In this document: positions 23,253 through 34,356 of the stretch, one piece after another
Numbering within the stretch: position 1 is the first letter of the stretch
How the letters are laid out: each line of letters starts with the position of its first letter
Origin: Herpomyces periplanetae
Lineage: Eukaryota; Ascomycota; Laboulbeniomycetes; Herpomycetales; Herpomycetaceae
Assembly (NCBI GenBank): GCA_009733715.1
Contig: WMKJ01000001.1
Location: forward strand, 124,001 to 188,000
Direction of reading: 5' to 3'
DNA: 64,000 bases
Translations under genes and position numbers: made by a program
The notes under the pieces: model-generated
The model's database searches: none
What the model was told of the DNA's origin: nothing
Seen by the model: the letters and a program-made list of their open reading frames with translations, nothing else

Positions 23253-23970
23253 TTAGCAAGACTTTCTGCAGCGACAATCGCAATAATCGGAATCAGAGCC
23301 AGTGTCAGAATCAGTGTCGGTTTCATCGTCATCGTCATCGTCGTAGTCATGTTTGGCGGGCTTTTTTGGGGCAGAAATGGGTGGTGGTGGAGCCACATTA
23401 TTATGTTGTTGTGTAAGTTGACAAGGAGTGGAAAAGATGTTAACGGGTACACACTTGTCTTGGTGGAAATTGGGATTAACGTATAGGTTGTAAACAGTTT
23501 CTGATGCAGGGCACATGAAGAATGAAGATTGGCCATGGTATAAGAGTTCATTTGAGGGAGAGAGAGAGAAGCCTCTCATGGGTTGTTTTCCTTGATCACA
23601 CTGGACTTGCTGAACATTATTACCGGCTAAAATACAACCGAATTGTCTGGTATTGTACATAACACCGGCTTTGGGGTGGAAATTTAGAACGGATACGCTT
23701 CCCTCTGTGCTATAGCGTAGTTGACCATCATCGAGTTCGTGGAGGAAGTAGTTGGGGGCAAATCCAGGATACAAACGAATTTGACAGTAATCCTCTATGG
23801 GAGCTAGTTAGCCTGGGGGACAGATGGAATGAGGGGGGAGAAGGGGAGGAATGGGATGTGTATAGGGAAAGATAGGATCAATTGGACTTACGGGTAGCTG
23901 AAATGACTTGAAAAAGGGAAATAAGTGCTACGGCTAAAGCTGACCGGGATTGAAACTTTTGCGAAGACAT
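23253..23970 (-). CDS. Secreted PIR-domain cell-wall protein without PIR repeats
   Basis: Exons 23970-23892 and 23794-23253 give 206 aa. The first exon is a signal peptide (MSSQKFQSRSALAVALISLF, then QVISA). The rest matches the PIR C-terminal domain: DDGQLRYS, NTRQFGCIL, GFSLSPSNELLYHGQSSFF, CPASETVYNLY, then a Cys-containing end. PIR proteins are O-mannosylated wall proteins; here the Gln-containing PIR repeats that form glucan esters are absent. The C-terminus is Pro-rich, then Asp/Ser/Thr-rich, ending CDCRCRKSC. Two acceptors (CTAG or CATAG) both keep frame; CATAG is preferred because GCTAAC lies at branch-point distance from it. Family identification is by motif. Confidence 0.8.
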
Positions 23971-26545
23971 GTTCACGAAATGGTGGGGGTAGGGGGAAAA
24001 GTATGTATAGCTAAGAGTGTATAAGGGGATGAAGGGTTATAAGGAGCTATCAAGAGGGAAAAAGGCGAAGATGGTGATGATGGAGAAGGGAAGGGAATTA
24101 GGAGGATAAGGATCAATTTATGTAGATGGGGTTAGGACAATCTGGTATAAATTGGGAGTTGGTTGACGTGTGAAATTAGGTCTGGATTTTAGTAAAATGG
24201 ATAGTTTGGTATGCATGAATAAACTCTTTTACCTTTTGCAATATTGGTATACGGTAGAGAGGAAAACCATACACCAGATGCATGGTAGCATAAATTTTGG
24301 TGATGAGTGTATAGCATTGAATAGTTGATATGTATAGACTAGTGATGAGTTTAAGCAGGATAAATGGGATGGAGTAATGGATACAATATGAGAAATAAGA
24401 GTATATTTAAGGCTTTGAACAAGTAGGATGAAAGTGGAAGATAGTGAAGAAGGATAGAATAGTTGGTAGTGAAGGGAACACGTTCATCAGGTGTACGACG
24501 AGGGGAATTTGAAGCGACAAGTTAAAAGTTGTATGGGTAAAATGGGATGATTTTGGTAAGGATTAAGATGGAGAGAGCAATGCTAGTGACAAAGAGAATG
24601 AATTGGGGAAATGAAGTGAGAAAGGTGATAAGATGGTGTAGAAATATCAAGGGGATTTATGCAGCAGGAAGGCTAGATAAGGATGGAAAATGGGAGGAGG
24701 AATTAGTCGTGTGTAAAACTTGACATGCGTAAGTTGGGGTGGAATTGAGTTATGACAAACAGTGAAAGATGAAGGGATCAAGGGAACAAATGGTAAGGCA
24801 TTGAGGGGAAAATGGAACAAATATTCATGTACATGTTGCAAGCAGAGTATATTGGAGGATTGATGATTATAAGGAATGAAGAGGGCCAATCGGGGAGAGA
24901 TTTGCCATGATCATGCGTAGTTTTAGCTTTTAAAGTGTATTGGCGCATTTAAAGTAGTTAATTTGGCTAAGCCTAGGGAAAGATGACATTGTACAAAACG
25001 AAAGATTCTTTGCGTAAAATATGGATGAGAGAGATGGCAATTAGAGTTTTGGTAGTTAACGGGAGGGGGAGGAGAATGCGGACGGTGGGTGTAAGTAAAG
25101 ATGTGAAATTTTTTAACTGGGTAATGAGGGACGGAACGGTGAAAAAGGGTGCATAGTGAAACGGATTTAGTGATTGATGATGATGAGAGTAGCGCGGGAT
25201 GAAAGAGAGGAGGATGGATGGATGGATGATTTAGAAGTCATGGGTAATGGCGATGATACCAAACAAGACATTAGCATGAAGTCATGAACAATGCATAGAT
25301 GAATGATAGGTTGGAATAGTGTTGGGAAGAAAAAGTATGAAAGAAGTTAATTAAAATGAATTGTGAGATGCGATAGAGTAAAAGTATGCTAGTGCAACAT
25401 TCAGAATGTAAATTATGCTACATCAAAAATCATCACGATATAGTGATAAGTGTTGGATATATGGATATTGGAAGAGGGTTTTTTTGATAGAGATGGAGAG
25501 GGAAAATTTGGTGGGATTTACGGGAAGAGTAGGGAAGAATGTGGAGGGGAAAAGTCGTAGGATGAATTAAACCATGAGAAGGATGATAATGGATAATTAA
25601 AAGGGAGGAAAATGGTCTAGGATGGAAGAAAGAAAGGTTGACTTGGACGTAAAAAATCCGTAGAACAAGGAAATATAAATCAATTAGAAATATTGCACAA
25701 AACGAGTGCAATGAAATGAATGCAGAATACCAGGACAAAGACGACAGTATACGACCAAAAGTAGAGACAAACCGAAGGATTTGTAGGAAGAAAGTTAGAA
25801 ACAAAGTCAAAGATTTTCCAGGAACAAATAAAATAAACGATTTTGATGAAATCGTTGCGCAGAATCACTTTCAGCACGATTTTGCTGCGAATTTTCGCAA
25901 AAATCCTCAAAATATTACCCAATTAGGAAATCCAAAACTGCTCCGCGTCATCGTTGTTCCGCGGGTTATGTAAGCCGTTACGTAATCGGTGTGGCGACAT
26001 TTTTGAAATTTGCGAGATTTGGGAGAGTTTGGGGAAAAAAGGGATTTTATGGAAAGAATTTTCACAAATGTTTTGTTGAAGTGGAATTAAATAATTTGGG
26101 AGGATTTAGAAATCGGGGATTTTTGATTTTTAGCTGTTGGCGTCGAGAATTTTATTGGGCCAAGGTTAAAGCACCCACACCCAACACAGAATTTCACAGC
26201 TAACTAATCTCTATTTTTCCTGTACATCACGCTTTATTAACTACGGGTCGACGCGAACATCATGGAAGTAACGCCGGTTATAAGGTTATATATCATGATA
26301 AATTGAGTGTCCAAGGTAGTAATTGACATTGATAAAATACCAATCTACGCACCCACCACTTGCATATGTTTGGAAACTTCTCCCGCATGGACAAAAATTC
26401 GTTTACTCGGCTATACAATACTCTTGGCTCATCTACGCTTGATCTTTTCACTACACCAAAGTTATAACTCTTTTATACCAAGTGTCAACAGTGGTTTTAC
26501 CCGTACTTTCACCTTTTGGCCTTATTCATCCTCCAGAGTTAAACT
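23971..26545. other. 2.6-kb gene-poor span, purine-rich on plus strand
   Basis: From 23971 to about 25700 the plus strand is A/G-rich, so the leader of the minus-strand PIR-like gene would be pyrimidine-rich. A GGAT microsatellite lies near 25210-25230. ORFs here show no conserved motifs and track the skew. Nothing else was recognised before the F-box-like gene. Confidence 0.45.
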
Positions 26546-28429
26546 ATGCGTCGTCAATTTCACATCTTACCGAATGAAATTCGGCATATGATCCTGCAAA
26601 ATATTGATAACTTCGAATCATTGAGCAGTATCATTCAAGTTTTTCCCGAGTTAAAATACTTTTTACCCCACAGATCCTACGAATTAATACGTGGCTTACT
26701 CAAAGACTACGCTCCATGCAATTGGGTATGTTTGGATTTATTCTGGCGAATCAGTACGTGTATGAGAAGCCGTGAATTACCTCAGCGCTGTAAATTTACG
26801 CGCACTTCACCCTTATACTTTGACATATTAACCAGTCGACACTTTCGTCGAGCATTAAATCATTGGGATAAAAATTTAGACACTGCCCTTGACTTTGTTC
26901 ATACAGCAGGAAAAATTCATCGCTTATCTCGACAAGTCCTTAGCATATTAATCGGCAGAGTGGACAAATTAATACCCTTATGTGCAGATCATGCATTAGT
27001 AGCGTATAGACTTTCTCGAGGCGAAAAAATCGCATCAGAGTTAATAGCGCGCAATAGCGCCCGAGATCGCGAATGTTGTGCATCATTAAAATTATCATCG
27101 GCCACTCTACCCCCAAGTTTTCACGAATGGTCCCGAGTCATGTCCATGGTCTGGTGCATAGAAGTTTGGTTTCGATTAAATAATGTTAAAAAGTTCATTC
27201 CCAATGAACATATGAAACTTACTCCAGCTGGACAAATTTGTCAGGAGATAACGGAATTCTGGGAAATGAGCGTTTACCAGATTGAAATGTTTTTAAGTAT
27301 TTACGAAATAATCTACAATCTGGAAGAGAAAAGTGAATGCATCGATTCGTTAATGGGTGACGGCTTTACCCAACTACCCTTTTCCACCTTATCCCAAGCT
27401 CACTTTAAGACAATTTCTTGTCAGGGAATTGAGCTAATGAGTAGTGCCCAGGAAAACTTTGTCCGCGAAATGAGTAATGTTAACGCTTCACCATTATCGC
27501 GTACGACGGAACTTTCCAGCAATTTATCATCTGTCAAAGCTCGTAAGCGGAAAAGAAGTTTGACAACGTTAAACACCAACCGAAAGAAACGGGTTCTCAG
27601 TCTTTCCGAAGTGATGTGGAATTATCCAAAACTACCCGAGTTTTATCGTACACGGAAAGGATGTTTTGCCTACTTTAGACTGTCTAGCCGGTTTAAATCT
27701 TCCTTTCATTTCTTCAATAAAAGTTTAAAGAGAAAAAAAGCCTTTAGCATTCGCGGTTATAATGATAATAAGCGGGGGCACTTTTCTATGGTTTACTTTT
27801 CTTCGCCGCTGGGAAAGACTAATTTTACTCCCTTCAGACGGATAGGATTTGCCGTATGGGACCGGGTTCGATTAATTTCCTTAGGAGTGATAAATGTTCC
27901 GCGCAGATCTTTGTTTTGTCAGTTACCCACCGAAATGCAAAATGAAATACGCGAAAAGTCCATACTATCAACGGGAGTTTGGTCCGGAGATACAGCAACA
28001 ATATCTTTTGAGCAAAGTGACGCTGGTGGTGGTGGTGGTGGTAGTGGTGATGATGATGATAGTGATTCAAGCGTAGTCTCAGCGTGGAGTGGCTTTTCCA
28101 TTTCCGAGCCGGGCAATGCGATCCTCGAGAATACGACTACGGATTCAAGAGTTCGATCGGTTAACGTTAGGGAAAATTGTGATCAATCGTCTCTCTTGCT
28201 TCGGCAAAATGAAGAAAACACGAGGCTGAAATTCCTTCCAGCCCCGTGGAGACACAAAAGAAAGAATTTTGATCAAGTGACAGATAGATGGCGGTACCGA
28301 TCAATTTCAGAATTGTCGTATATTTGGTGGGGTATTGTATGGGGAGTAAGAAATTCAGCAACCAAGCGGGGAATCGGGGAATACGGAACGCTACACAATG
28401 CATTAACGTTTAACACATTGGTTCGGTGA
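26546..28429 (+). CDS. F-box-like orphan protein
   Basis: A single exon of 627 aa. The N-terminus resembles a fungal F-box (ILPNEIRHMILQNI, then LSSIIQVFPELKYFL), suggesting an SCF adaptor or a derived relative. After this come a helical, Cys/Trp/His-containing region, a basic patch (KARKRKRS, NRKKR; a possible nuclear signal), and a low-complexity GGGGGGSGDDDDSDSS tract. The C-terminus is Trp-rich (YIWWGIVWGV), as often seen in fungal F-box-type orphans. No substrate-binding repeats are visible. The start is the first Met and the motif lies right behind it. Role in ubiquitination is inference only. Confidence 0.65.
   Translation: MRRQFHILPNEIRHMILQNIDNFESLSSIIQVFPELKYFLPHRSYELIRGLLKDYAPCNWVCLDLFWRISTCMRSRELPQRCKFTRTSPLYFDILTSRHFRRALNHWDKNLDTALDFVHTAGKIHRLSRQVLSILIGRVDKLIPLCADHALVAYRLSRGEKIASELIARNSARDRECCASLKLSSATLPPSFHEWSRVMSMVWCIEVWFRLNNVKKFIPNEHMKLTPAGQICQEITEFWEMSVYQIEMFLSIYEIIYNLEEKSECIDSLMGDGFTQLPFSTLSQAHFKTISCQGIELMSSAQENFVREMSNVNASPLSRTTELSSNLSSVKARKRKRSLTTLNTNRKKRVLSLSEVMWNYPKLPEFYRTRKGCFAYFRLSSRFKSSFHFFNKSLKRKKAFSIRGYNDNKRGHFSMVYFSSPLGKTNFTPFRRIGFAVWDRVRLISLGVINVPRRSLFCQLPTEMQNEIREKSILSTGVWSGDTATISFEQSDAGGGGGGSGDDDDSDSSVVSAWSGFSISEPGNAILENTTTDSRVRSVNVRENCDQSSLLLRQNEENTRLKFLPAPWRHKRKNFDQVTDRWRYRSISELSYIWWGIVWGVRNSATKRGIGEYGTLHNALTFNTLVR
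28025..28060 (+). repeat. In-frame GGT/GAT trinucleotide repeat
   Basis: Six GGT codons, AGT GGT, then four GAT codons within the F-box-like gene, encoding Gly and Asp runs. A likely source of length polymorphism. Confidence 0.85.
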
Positions 28430-29924
28430 ACTTTTAAGGAGTTAACAGAGTGTCTGGAGTTAAATGAGGAGTTATTGGGGTATGATTGGAGTATTAACAC
28501 AAGCCTGGAATGGAGAGAAATCATCCATTTCTTGTTATCACCGCCCCTTTTTATCGAGAAATTGTTTCATCAACATCTTTCAAATTGAACATTTTGTATA
28601 CCCTTGAGCTGACTGACTGGATGGATGAATGGATGGTCATTTGATTTCCTCGATCTACAACCCTACGGAATTATTTAAGATGCATCACTTCATTATACTG
28701 ATACAATCATCTAGATTATCCCATTCCATCCCTCAGTTTGAGCGCGATAAGCATTTTCACAGAAAGAATCTTACTGGTTAACCTAATACCCAATATTTTT
28801 TTCCATAGCTCCCGACTATCCACCATGTCATGTTTGTCATTATTCTTAATCCAGGCGGTGAAGATAGACAACCCGACAAATGGCCGTATTGTCTAGATTA
28901 ATTCTACATACTGTGATACAAGCATGTGGAGTTCAATACTCCACATGGATACGGTTGAAAAGTCTGGCGTAAGGTATTTGACATGATCGTGAGCACAGGC
29001 GCGGACACGAACATGGACAATAAGGTCCCGGATATTACCATGACATCAAAATGGATGAATTATTATGGAATCTAAGTCTAGCTTTAAGCATGGCGGCTTT
29101 TGACATTCGGGTTCAAGCGCATACATTTACCAGCACGCAGGCTTAGCAGCACATTTTTTGTTAATCGCCACGCACCTATACACCGAATGATCAATCGCCG
29201 AGCATTTCATCAAATGTAATGCATACATTTACTACGATTTCGGACTTTTTAATATGGATTATTTACCCTAACCAGTACCATTAAACCCAAATTCTTCGTC
29301 GCATAATTCACTTATCCTTGACCGATGATAAATTCCTCCCTATGCGCATATATCTTTTGGCTAAACCCTTTCCGTATTTCTACGTTATATTAGCCCGGCC
29401 ATTGAAAAAAAATTACCCAAGGAATATCAAGCGCAGATTGTTACAGTACTCTCTACAATACGGTTTATTCCTATCAATCATTTTCATGGTCTACAAAGCT
29501 GCCCCATCTTTCACCTGCTGATCTCCGTACTTTCTCAGGATTCCCCAGCGCATAAACTTTGGTCAAGCCCTCATCTACGTCTCATAATCGGTCATAGTAT
29601 TGATGATTATGCTTATACACTCGTTGATCCTCGTCTTGATACATTCTTATATATATACTCTACTATACTACAATTCCCAAGAAGTTAATGTTTAATTCGC
29701 GGATTCTCCTTTTAACTTCTCCCGTTAATATCGTCTGGCCCATCTCGCTACTCTTTGTGCAACTTTATTCTAATTTCACCCATCTTCTAACAATAAATAT
29801 ACTCGCATATTTATTTCACCTCACCTCGCCCTCAATCTATCATTTCCCGTTTGCATGCGCCCTTGTGAGAATGCTCTTCACTACAATACTTTCTTTATCA
29901 TAATTTCCCTCATATACATACATT
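28430..29924. other. Intergenic region upstream of the phosphatase-like gene
   Basis: About 1.5 kb. The right portion (29500-29924) is T/C-rich on the plus strand, like other leaders here. No gene, tRNA or repeat was recognised; ORFs at 29318 and 29688 are skew artefacts. Confidence 0.4.
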
Positions 29925-31484
29925 ATGAACCATTTCAATATATTCTCCCATCTTGTCATTCTCTTACTACCATCATCTCTTTACGCTGCTATACTTGGTG
30001 CCTACATCTTTCATAGACATGGCGATAGTACACCAAGATTTCTTGCTCCAACCAGCTTAACCGCCCTAGGTCATCGTCGTTTACTGGACTCTGCTTCTTA
30101 CTATAAATCACGATACTTAAGATCATCCCCCGATGTTACAGGTACTTACATAGCCGGAATTGGCGAACGAATCCTCAATTCTCAGCAAGTTAGCGTTACT
30201 GCACCCAGTGAACCAATACTTCAAAACTCCGCCGTCGTCTTTTCCCAGGGTCTTTATCCTCCCGTTAGTCCTAATAATGCCATTAAATTTTCCCAAAAAC
30301 AACAAAAGTATTCCTCCTCTTCCGTCATTAATCCCTCTACCTTTTTCTCTGCCATGGCAATTCCTATGCCGGGATACCAATTTCAACTTATCGACAAACC
30401 ATTTATCCAAACTTCCGGAACTACGGATCCTTCTTACACAATTAAGGGTGGTTCAATATGTAATTCGGCCGTTAAAAGCTTCAATCGTTACTTTCAATCG
30501 GAAGACTTTCGCAAAAGAAAACTTCAAACTACCGCCCTTTTCAATGCCATTAGTCCAATTGTCACTGATTCAATTGATCGTTCAAATGTTACCCTACAGA
30601 ATGCCTACTTAATCTGGGACTTGATAAACTTTGCCCAAACTCACAATCGTACGTTGAAGCATTCAGAAGTGTTAACTGCTTCAAATATCAATGAATTACG
30701 GACTCAAGCCATCGCTAATGAATGGGCCCTGTCGTACGATCGTAACGATAATATTCTTGCTATCGGTGGCATGGAATTGGCCGGAAATGTTTTGCACGCT
30801 CTTGAAGAAACCTTATCGGCCACTTCGTCTAACTCTCGTGAAACAAATCATCTCCTCCACGTTGAATTCGGTAATTTTCAAACTTTCCTTTCCTTCTTCG
30901 GCCTGGCAAATATTTCCGCTCTAACTCCGGCTACCGTGGGAATTCCTGATTCTGTGTCTAGTATGGTATTCGAGTTAGTGTCTCTTAATGATACCCTTGG
31001 TGAACCTGCCGTACAATCACCCGATTTTCACCCTGTAGAGGATAGTTCTGCCGTACGATTTCTTTTTACAAATGGTGTAGCATCATCTCAAAACCCTCCT
31101 CGTACATATCCTCTCTTTGGTGAAAACCGTGATACTATACCATGGAAGGAATTTCGTGATAAAATGAGACAATTTTCCATAGATAATCAAGCCATGTGGT
31201 GTCGCGCATGTGATTCCCACAATGGCAATCCTTGCAAATACGTCGATCAGAGTACAGCTGGAAATAAATTCGGCGCGCGTATCAAGAAAAGAATGTCCCC
31301 CGTTAAATCTGCCTTGATTGCAAGTTTCGTAACTTTTGGTGCACTTGCGTTATTTACTGGTCTCATATTCTTATTAGGAGGATTTCGTTGTATTAAATCT
31401 CGGAATTCCATATTTCGACGTCGCAGAAAACAGCCCTTATCCATAAAGCACATGGGAAATATCGATCCAAATCCCAAATTCTAA
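29925..31484 (+). CDS. Type I membrane protein of the histidine-phosphatase superfamily, probably inactive
   Basis: A single exon of 519 aa. An N-terminal signal peptide (about 1-24) is followed at once by FHRHGDSTPR, the place of the catalytic RHGxRxP. The first three residues are kept but the second Arg is Ser (S35). The C-terminal catalytic HD pair is not seen; the matching strand reads VEFGNFQTFLSFFGL. Family fungal members also lack a clear HD in this strand, so weak or no phosphatase activity is likely. A transmembrane helix at about 463-487 precedes a basic tail (RRRRK). Several N-glycosylation sequons occur in the lumenal part. It may be a lumenal or cell-surface sensor or binding protein; function is unknown. 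Confidence 0.75.
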   Translation: MNHFNIFSHLVILLLPSSLYAAILGAYIFHRHGDSTPRFLAPTSLTALGHRRLLDSASYYKSRYLRSSPDVTGTYIAGIGERILNSQQVSVTAPSEPILQNSAVVFSQGLYPPVSPNNAIKFSQKQQKYSSSSVINPSTFFSAMAIPMPGYQFQLIDKPFIQTSGTTDPSYTIKGGSICNSAVKSFNRYFQSEDFRKRKLQTTALFNAISPIVTDSIDRSNVTLQNAYLIWDLINFAQTHNRTLKHSEVLTASNINELRTQAIANEWALSYDRNDNILAIGGMELAGNVLHALEETLSATSSNSRETNHLLHVEFGNFQTFLSFFGLANISALTPATVGIPDSVSSMVFELVSLNDTLGEPAVQSPDFHPVEDSSAVRFLFTNGVASSQNPPRTYPLFGENRDTIPWKEFRDKMRQFSIDNQAMWCRACDSHNGNPCKYVDQSTAGNKFGARIKKRMSPVKSALIASFVTFGALALFTGLIFLLGGFRCIKSRNSIFRRRRKQPLSIKHMGNIDPNPKF

Positions 31485-31597
31485 TCTTCAAACGTTCCTC
31501 CATTCTTCACCATATTTTAACACTTTATCTGCTTGAAACAATGTGTCCTTCGGCTTCTCCCTTTTCCATTTTCGCTTCCCCCACGCCCATATCCTAA

Positions 31598-31617
31598 TCA
31601 TGTGACCCAGCACGTGA
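31598..31617 (+). promoter_or_regulatory. Paired E-box motifs upstream of ARP8
   Basis: TCATGTGA (31598-31605) and CACGTGA (31611-31617) lie 5 bp apart and about 135-150 bp before the ARP8 start, the same arrangement as upstream of SLA1. A TTTAG acceptor-like site lies just before the start codon, so a 5'UTR intron is possible. Confidence 0.45.
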
Positions 31618-31749
31618 ACACGCTTGGTAATCGATCTCGAAAATTTTCAAGACAAAACGAACTTTTAACAGGATTGAACAAGTTGGGATGTATGATGAAT
31701 TTAAAAAAATGCTTAATTTCTTATTTAGGGCATTCCGGAAACTATTATA

Positions 31750-34356
31750 ATGGGTAAAAAAAGCGGTGGTCGAGTAGCTGCTGCACAGCGCGAAGAAGGT
31801 CTTGAAAAAACGGATAATGGTCTGGGCTTAACATCATGGCCTGTCACAAGTATGATCAACCAAAAAAATTATTACACAGAATACCTGAAACGCGAAGAGC
31901 AATACTTAACCTTCCGAACTGGACAAGAAGAACTCGCTAATCCAACCAGCTCAGGCTTAGGAATCGGGTCCACAGTTGTTATACATCCTGGTAGTCGAAA
32001 TTTACGCATTGGTTTTGCCACCGATGCTTGGCCCAAAACTGTACCGATGGTAATAGCTCGTCGTATCAGTGATGATTGTAAAGTTAATACATCAGACATC
32101 ATTCCACTAAGAAAGCCAAACTCAGCGGATGATACAGATGGTTGTGAAAAACAGTTCGGGGATGCATTTTTGCAGGAATACGGCAAAATGTCAGCAGACT
32201 TAAAAACTCATATGCGTTTGAATAAGCGAAGAATTATGCCCAACTCTCTCGAATTAGTCGTCAATTATAATAAAAAGACCACATGGGAAGATATCTCAGA
32301 ACACAACGATCCTCACCGTACTGACTGGACAGACGTTTCAGCTGCTCCCGGATGCGTATTCGGTGATGCAGCACTTCGAATTCCCGAGGGCTCTAAACCA
32401 CGCTACAAACTATTTTGGCCTATACGTGGTGGTAGTTTAAACGAACAAGATTACACGGGAAAACATCATGTTTGGAATGACTTTTTTGCCGTTATTGAAG
32501 ATGCTCTAAAGTCTCAGCTGGGCATGTTGAATCGTCGTGAATGGTCCTCCTATTCATGCTGTTTTATCGTTCCAGACCTCTACGAACGTGAGTATGTAAC
32601 TGGCGTGCTCGACGGATTAATGCGAGAATTTGGTTTTCGTAGGGTATGCTTCATGCAAGAAAGTGTTGCGGCCACCTTCGGTGCTGGATACACTGTATCG
32701 TGTATCGTTGACGTCGGTGCACAAAAAACCTCAATTTGCTGTGTCGAAGATGGTCTATGCGTTGAAGATTCCCGTATTACCCTGAAATTCGGTGGTGATG
32801 ATGTTACGGAAATTTTTATCAAATTTTTACTGTGCAATTACTTTCCTTACCAAGAAATTAATCTTGCCCATCGTCATGATTATGAACTAGCCGAAGAACT
32901 TAAGAAAAATTTTTGCACTATGAACGAGGCTAATATTAGCGTTCAGCTTGCGACTTTTCATTTACGTCGTGCTGGTCGAGATACTCGGAAAGTTTCGTTT
33001 AAAATGTACGATGAAACTATGCTCGCACCATTAGCATACTTTTATCCTGAAATGTTCGATAATTCATTGAAACTTAAAGGACGTCGTACGCTGTTAGATC
33101 GATCTTATGACATATACGATGGAACGCCAAATGATCCCGTTTCTCTTGCACAAACTGGAGCACTTGAGTACGCATGTCAGAACTTTGCTCATTTACCCGG
33201 TGTGGTTACCACGCCTGAAGCAGCCGGACGATTTATTGAATTGAATCGAATTGCGCGAAATGGACCTACTAGTTCAAATTCAAAAGTGTCTGCCGCCCTT
33301 TCTAACGGTTATGAAGTCCACCCTCCGGGAAACGTTGATTTAGCAAACCTTACTACAATGGATAAAACTGTTGTAGCGAGTGAAGAAAGAGATGCTAATC
33401 CACCCGTTAATACTAGTAACGAAGCTTCTACTGGTACCAGCCAACCTTTAACTGCAATTAGCGCATCAGTACACGGGTTGTCAAATAATAATAATAATAA
33501 TACTAGATTAACACGTCAAAATTATAAATTCCAAATATCTTATGCTAAAGACGATATACTAGCGTTAATGCCATTGGATGAAGCTATACTGTACTCTATT
33601 CGGGTGGCTACCAATGCGGCTGCGATTCGTAGCGGATATATCCCAGGACCTGGATCAACGACACACGAAGCTGCGGGTCAACCGACAAGTCAAGATCATT
33701 TACTTAATCTTATTACAGCTGCGACTGTTTCTGTAGATGCTCGCAAAACTCGGGATTTACTGCTGGGGGGAATAATGTTGGTTGGAGGGGGAGCTGCACG
33801 AATTCCAGGCTGTGATTCATGGCTAGAGGGGAGATTACGCTTAGCACTACAACGAGAAGCTCAACAAAGCCATGCACAGCAAAAATCCCGAACTTCCGAT
33901 CATCCTCCCCATCATCACACACCTCCTGATACCGCCACAACCCCTCATACTTCGCGCGGTCAAGTTAGCTTGGCGACTCCTGCAACAGCCAAGGAAGCTT
34001 CAAGCGCTGGCTCGGGCTCGGGCTCGGGCACAAGTCTGAACTCCGACACGCCGACGGCTAGTCAACCACCGCCTCCCGTGGTCCCTAAATCGGCCAATTT
34101 ACCTTCCCTAATTATTAATACGCCGCCCCGTGATCTGGACGCTCAGTTCGTCGTATGGAAGGGCGGTAGCGTGTACGCCCGTCTAACAGGCGCCGGAGCC
34201 GGCGCCGGTGATGCCGCTGGCCTAACTACCCAAAGATCTTCTACTGCCAACACCTCGGTCGCTACTAACGTGGGGAACGACGGCTGGCTTTACGCTCGTG
34301 AATACGAATTACTAGGTCATAAGATACTCGGCCAAAAAGTTCTGTGGAATTGGTAA
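31750..34356 (+). CDS. ARP8: Actin-related protein Arp8, INO80 complex subunit
   Basis: A single exon of 868 aa. Arp8 features include VVIHPGSRNLRIGFATDAWP, LELVVNYN, the FWPIRGG block, the hinge-region CFMQESVAATFGAGYTVSCI followed by VDVGAQKTSICCVEDG, and RLTLKFGGDD-like actin-fold strands. Near the C-terminus are ILLVGGG-like (GIMLVGGGAARIPG) and FVVWKGGSVYA. Together with actin and Arp4, Arp8 forms the INO80 module that contacts linker DNA and nucleosomes. Two low-complexity inserts are seen: an Asn run with a Ser/Thr-rich stretch (about residues 510-590), and a His/Pro/Gly-Ser region (about 710-795) inside the actin fold. Start is a Met followed by a Lys-rich segment. Confidence 0.93.
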   Translation: MGKKSGGRVAAAQREEGLEKTDNGLGLTSWPVTSMINQKNYYTEYLKREEQYLTFRTGQEELANPTSSGLGIGSTVVIHPGSRNLRIGFATDAWPKTVPMVIARRISDDCKVNTSDIIPLRKPNSADDTDGCEKQFGDAFLQEYGKMSADLKTHMRLNKRRIMPNSLELVVNYNKKTTWEDISEHNDPHRTDWTDVSAAPGCVFGDAALRIPEGSKPRYKLFWPIRGGSLNEQDYTGKHHVWNDFFAVIEDALKSQLGMLNRREWSSYSCCFIVPDLYEREYVTGVLDGLMREFGFRRVCFMQESVAATFGAGYTVSCIVDVGAQKTSICCVEDGLCVEDSRITLKFGGDDVTEIFIKFLLCNYFPYQEINLAHRHDYELAEELKKNFCTMNEANISVQLATFHLRRAGRDTRKVSFKMYDETMLAPLAYFYPEMFDNSLKLKGRRTLLDRSYDIYDGTPNDPVSLAQTGALEYACQNFAHLPGVVTTPEAAGRFIELNRIARNGPTSSNSKVSAALSNGYEVHPPGNVDLANLTTMDKTVVASEERDANPPVNTSNEASTGTSQPLTAISASVHGLSNNNNNNTRLTRQNYKFQISYAKDDILALMPLDEAILYSIRVATNAAAIRSGYIPGPGSTTHEAAGQPTSQDHLLNLITAATVSVDARKTRDLLLGGIMLVGGGAARIPGCDSWLEGRLRLALQREAQQSHAQQKSRTSDHPPHHHTPPDTATTPHTSRGQVSLATPATAKEASSAGSGSGSGTSLNSDTPTASQPPPPVVPKSANLPSLIINTPPRDLDAQFVVWKGGSVYARLTGAGAGAGDAAGLTTQRSSTANTSVATNVGNDGWLYAREYELLGHKILGQKVLWNW

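Noticed and set aside
29090-29125. tRNA B-box-like GGGTTCAAGC
   Set aside because: No complementary T-stem, A-box or acceptor stem around it.
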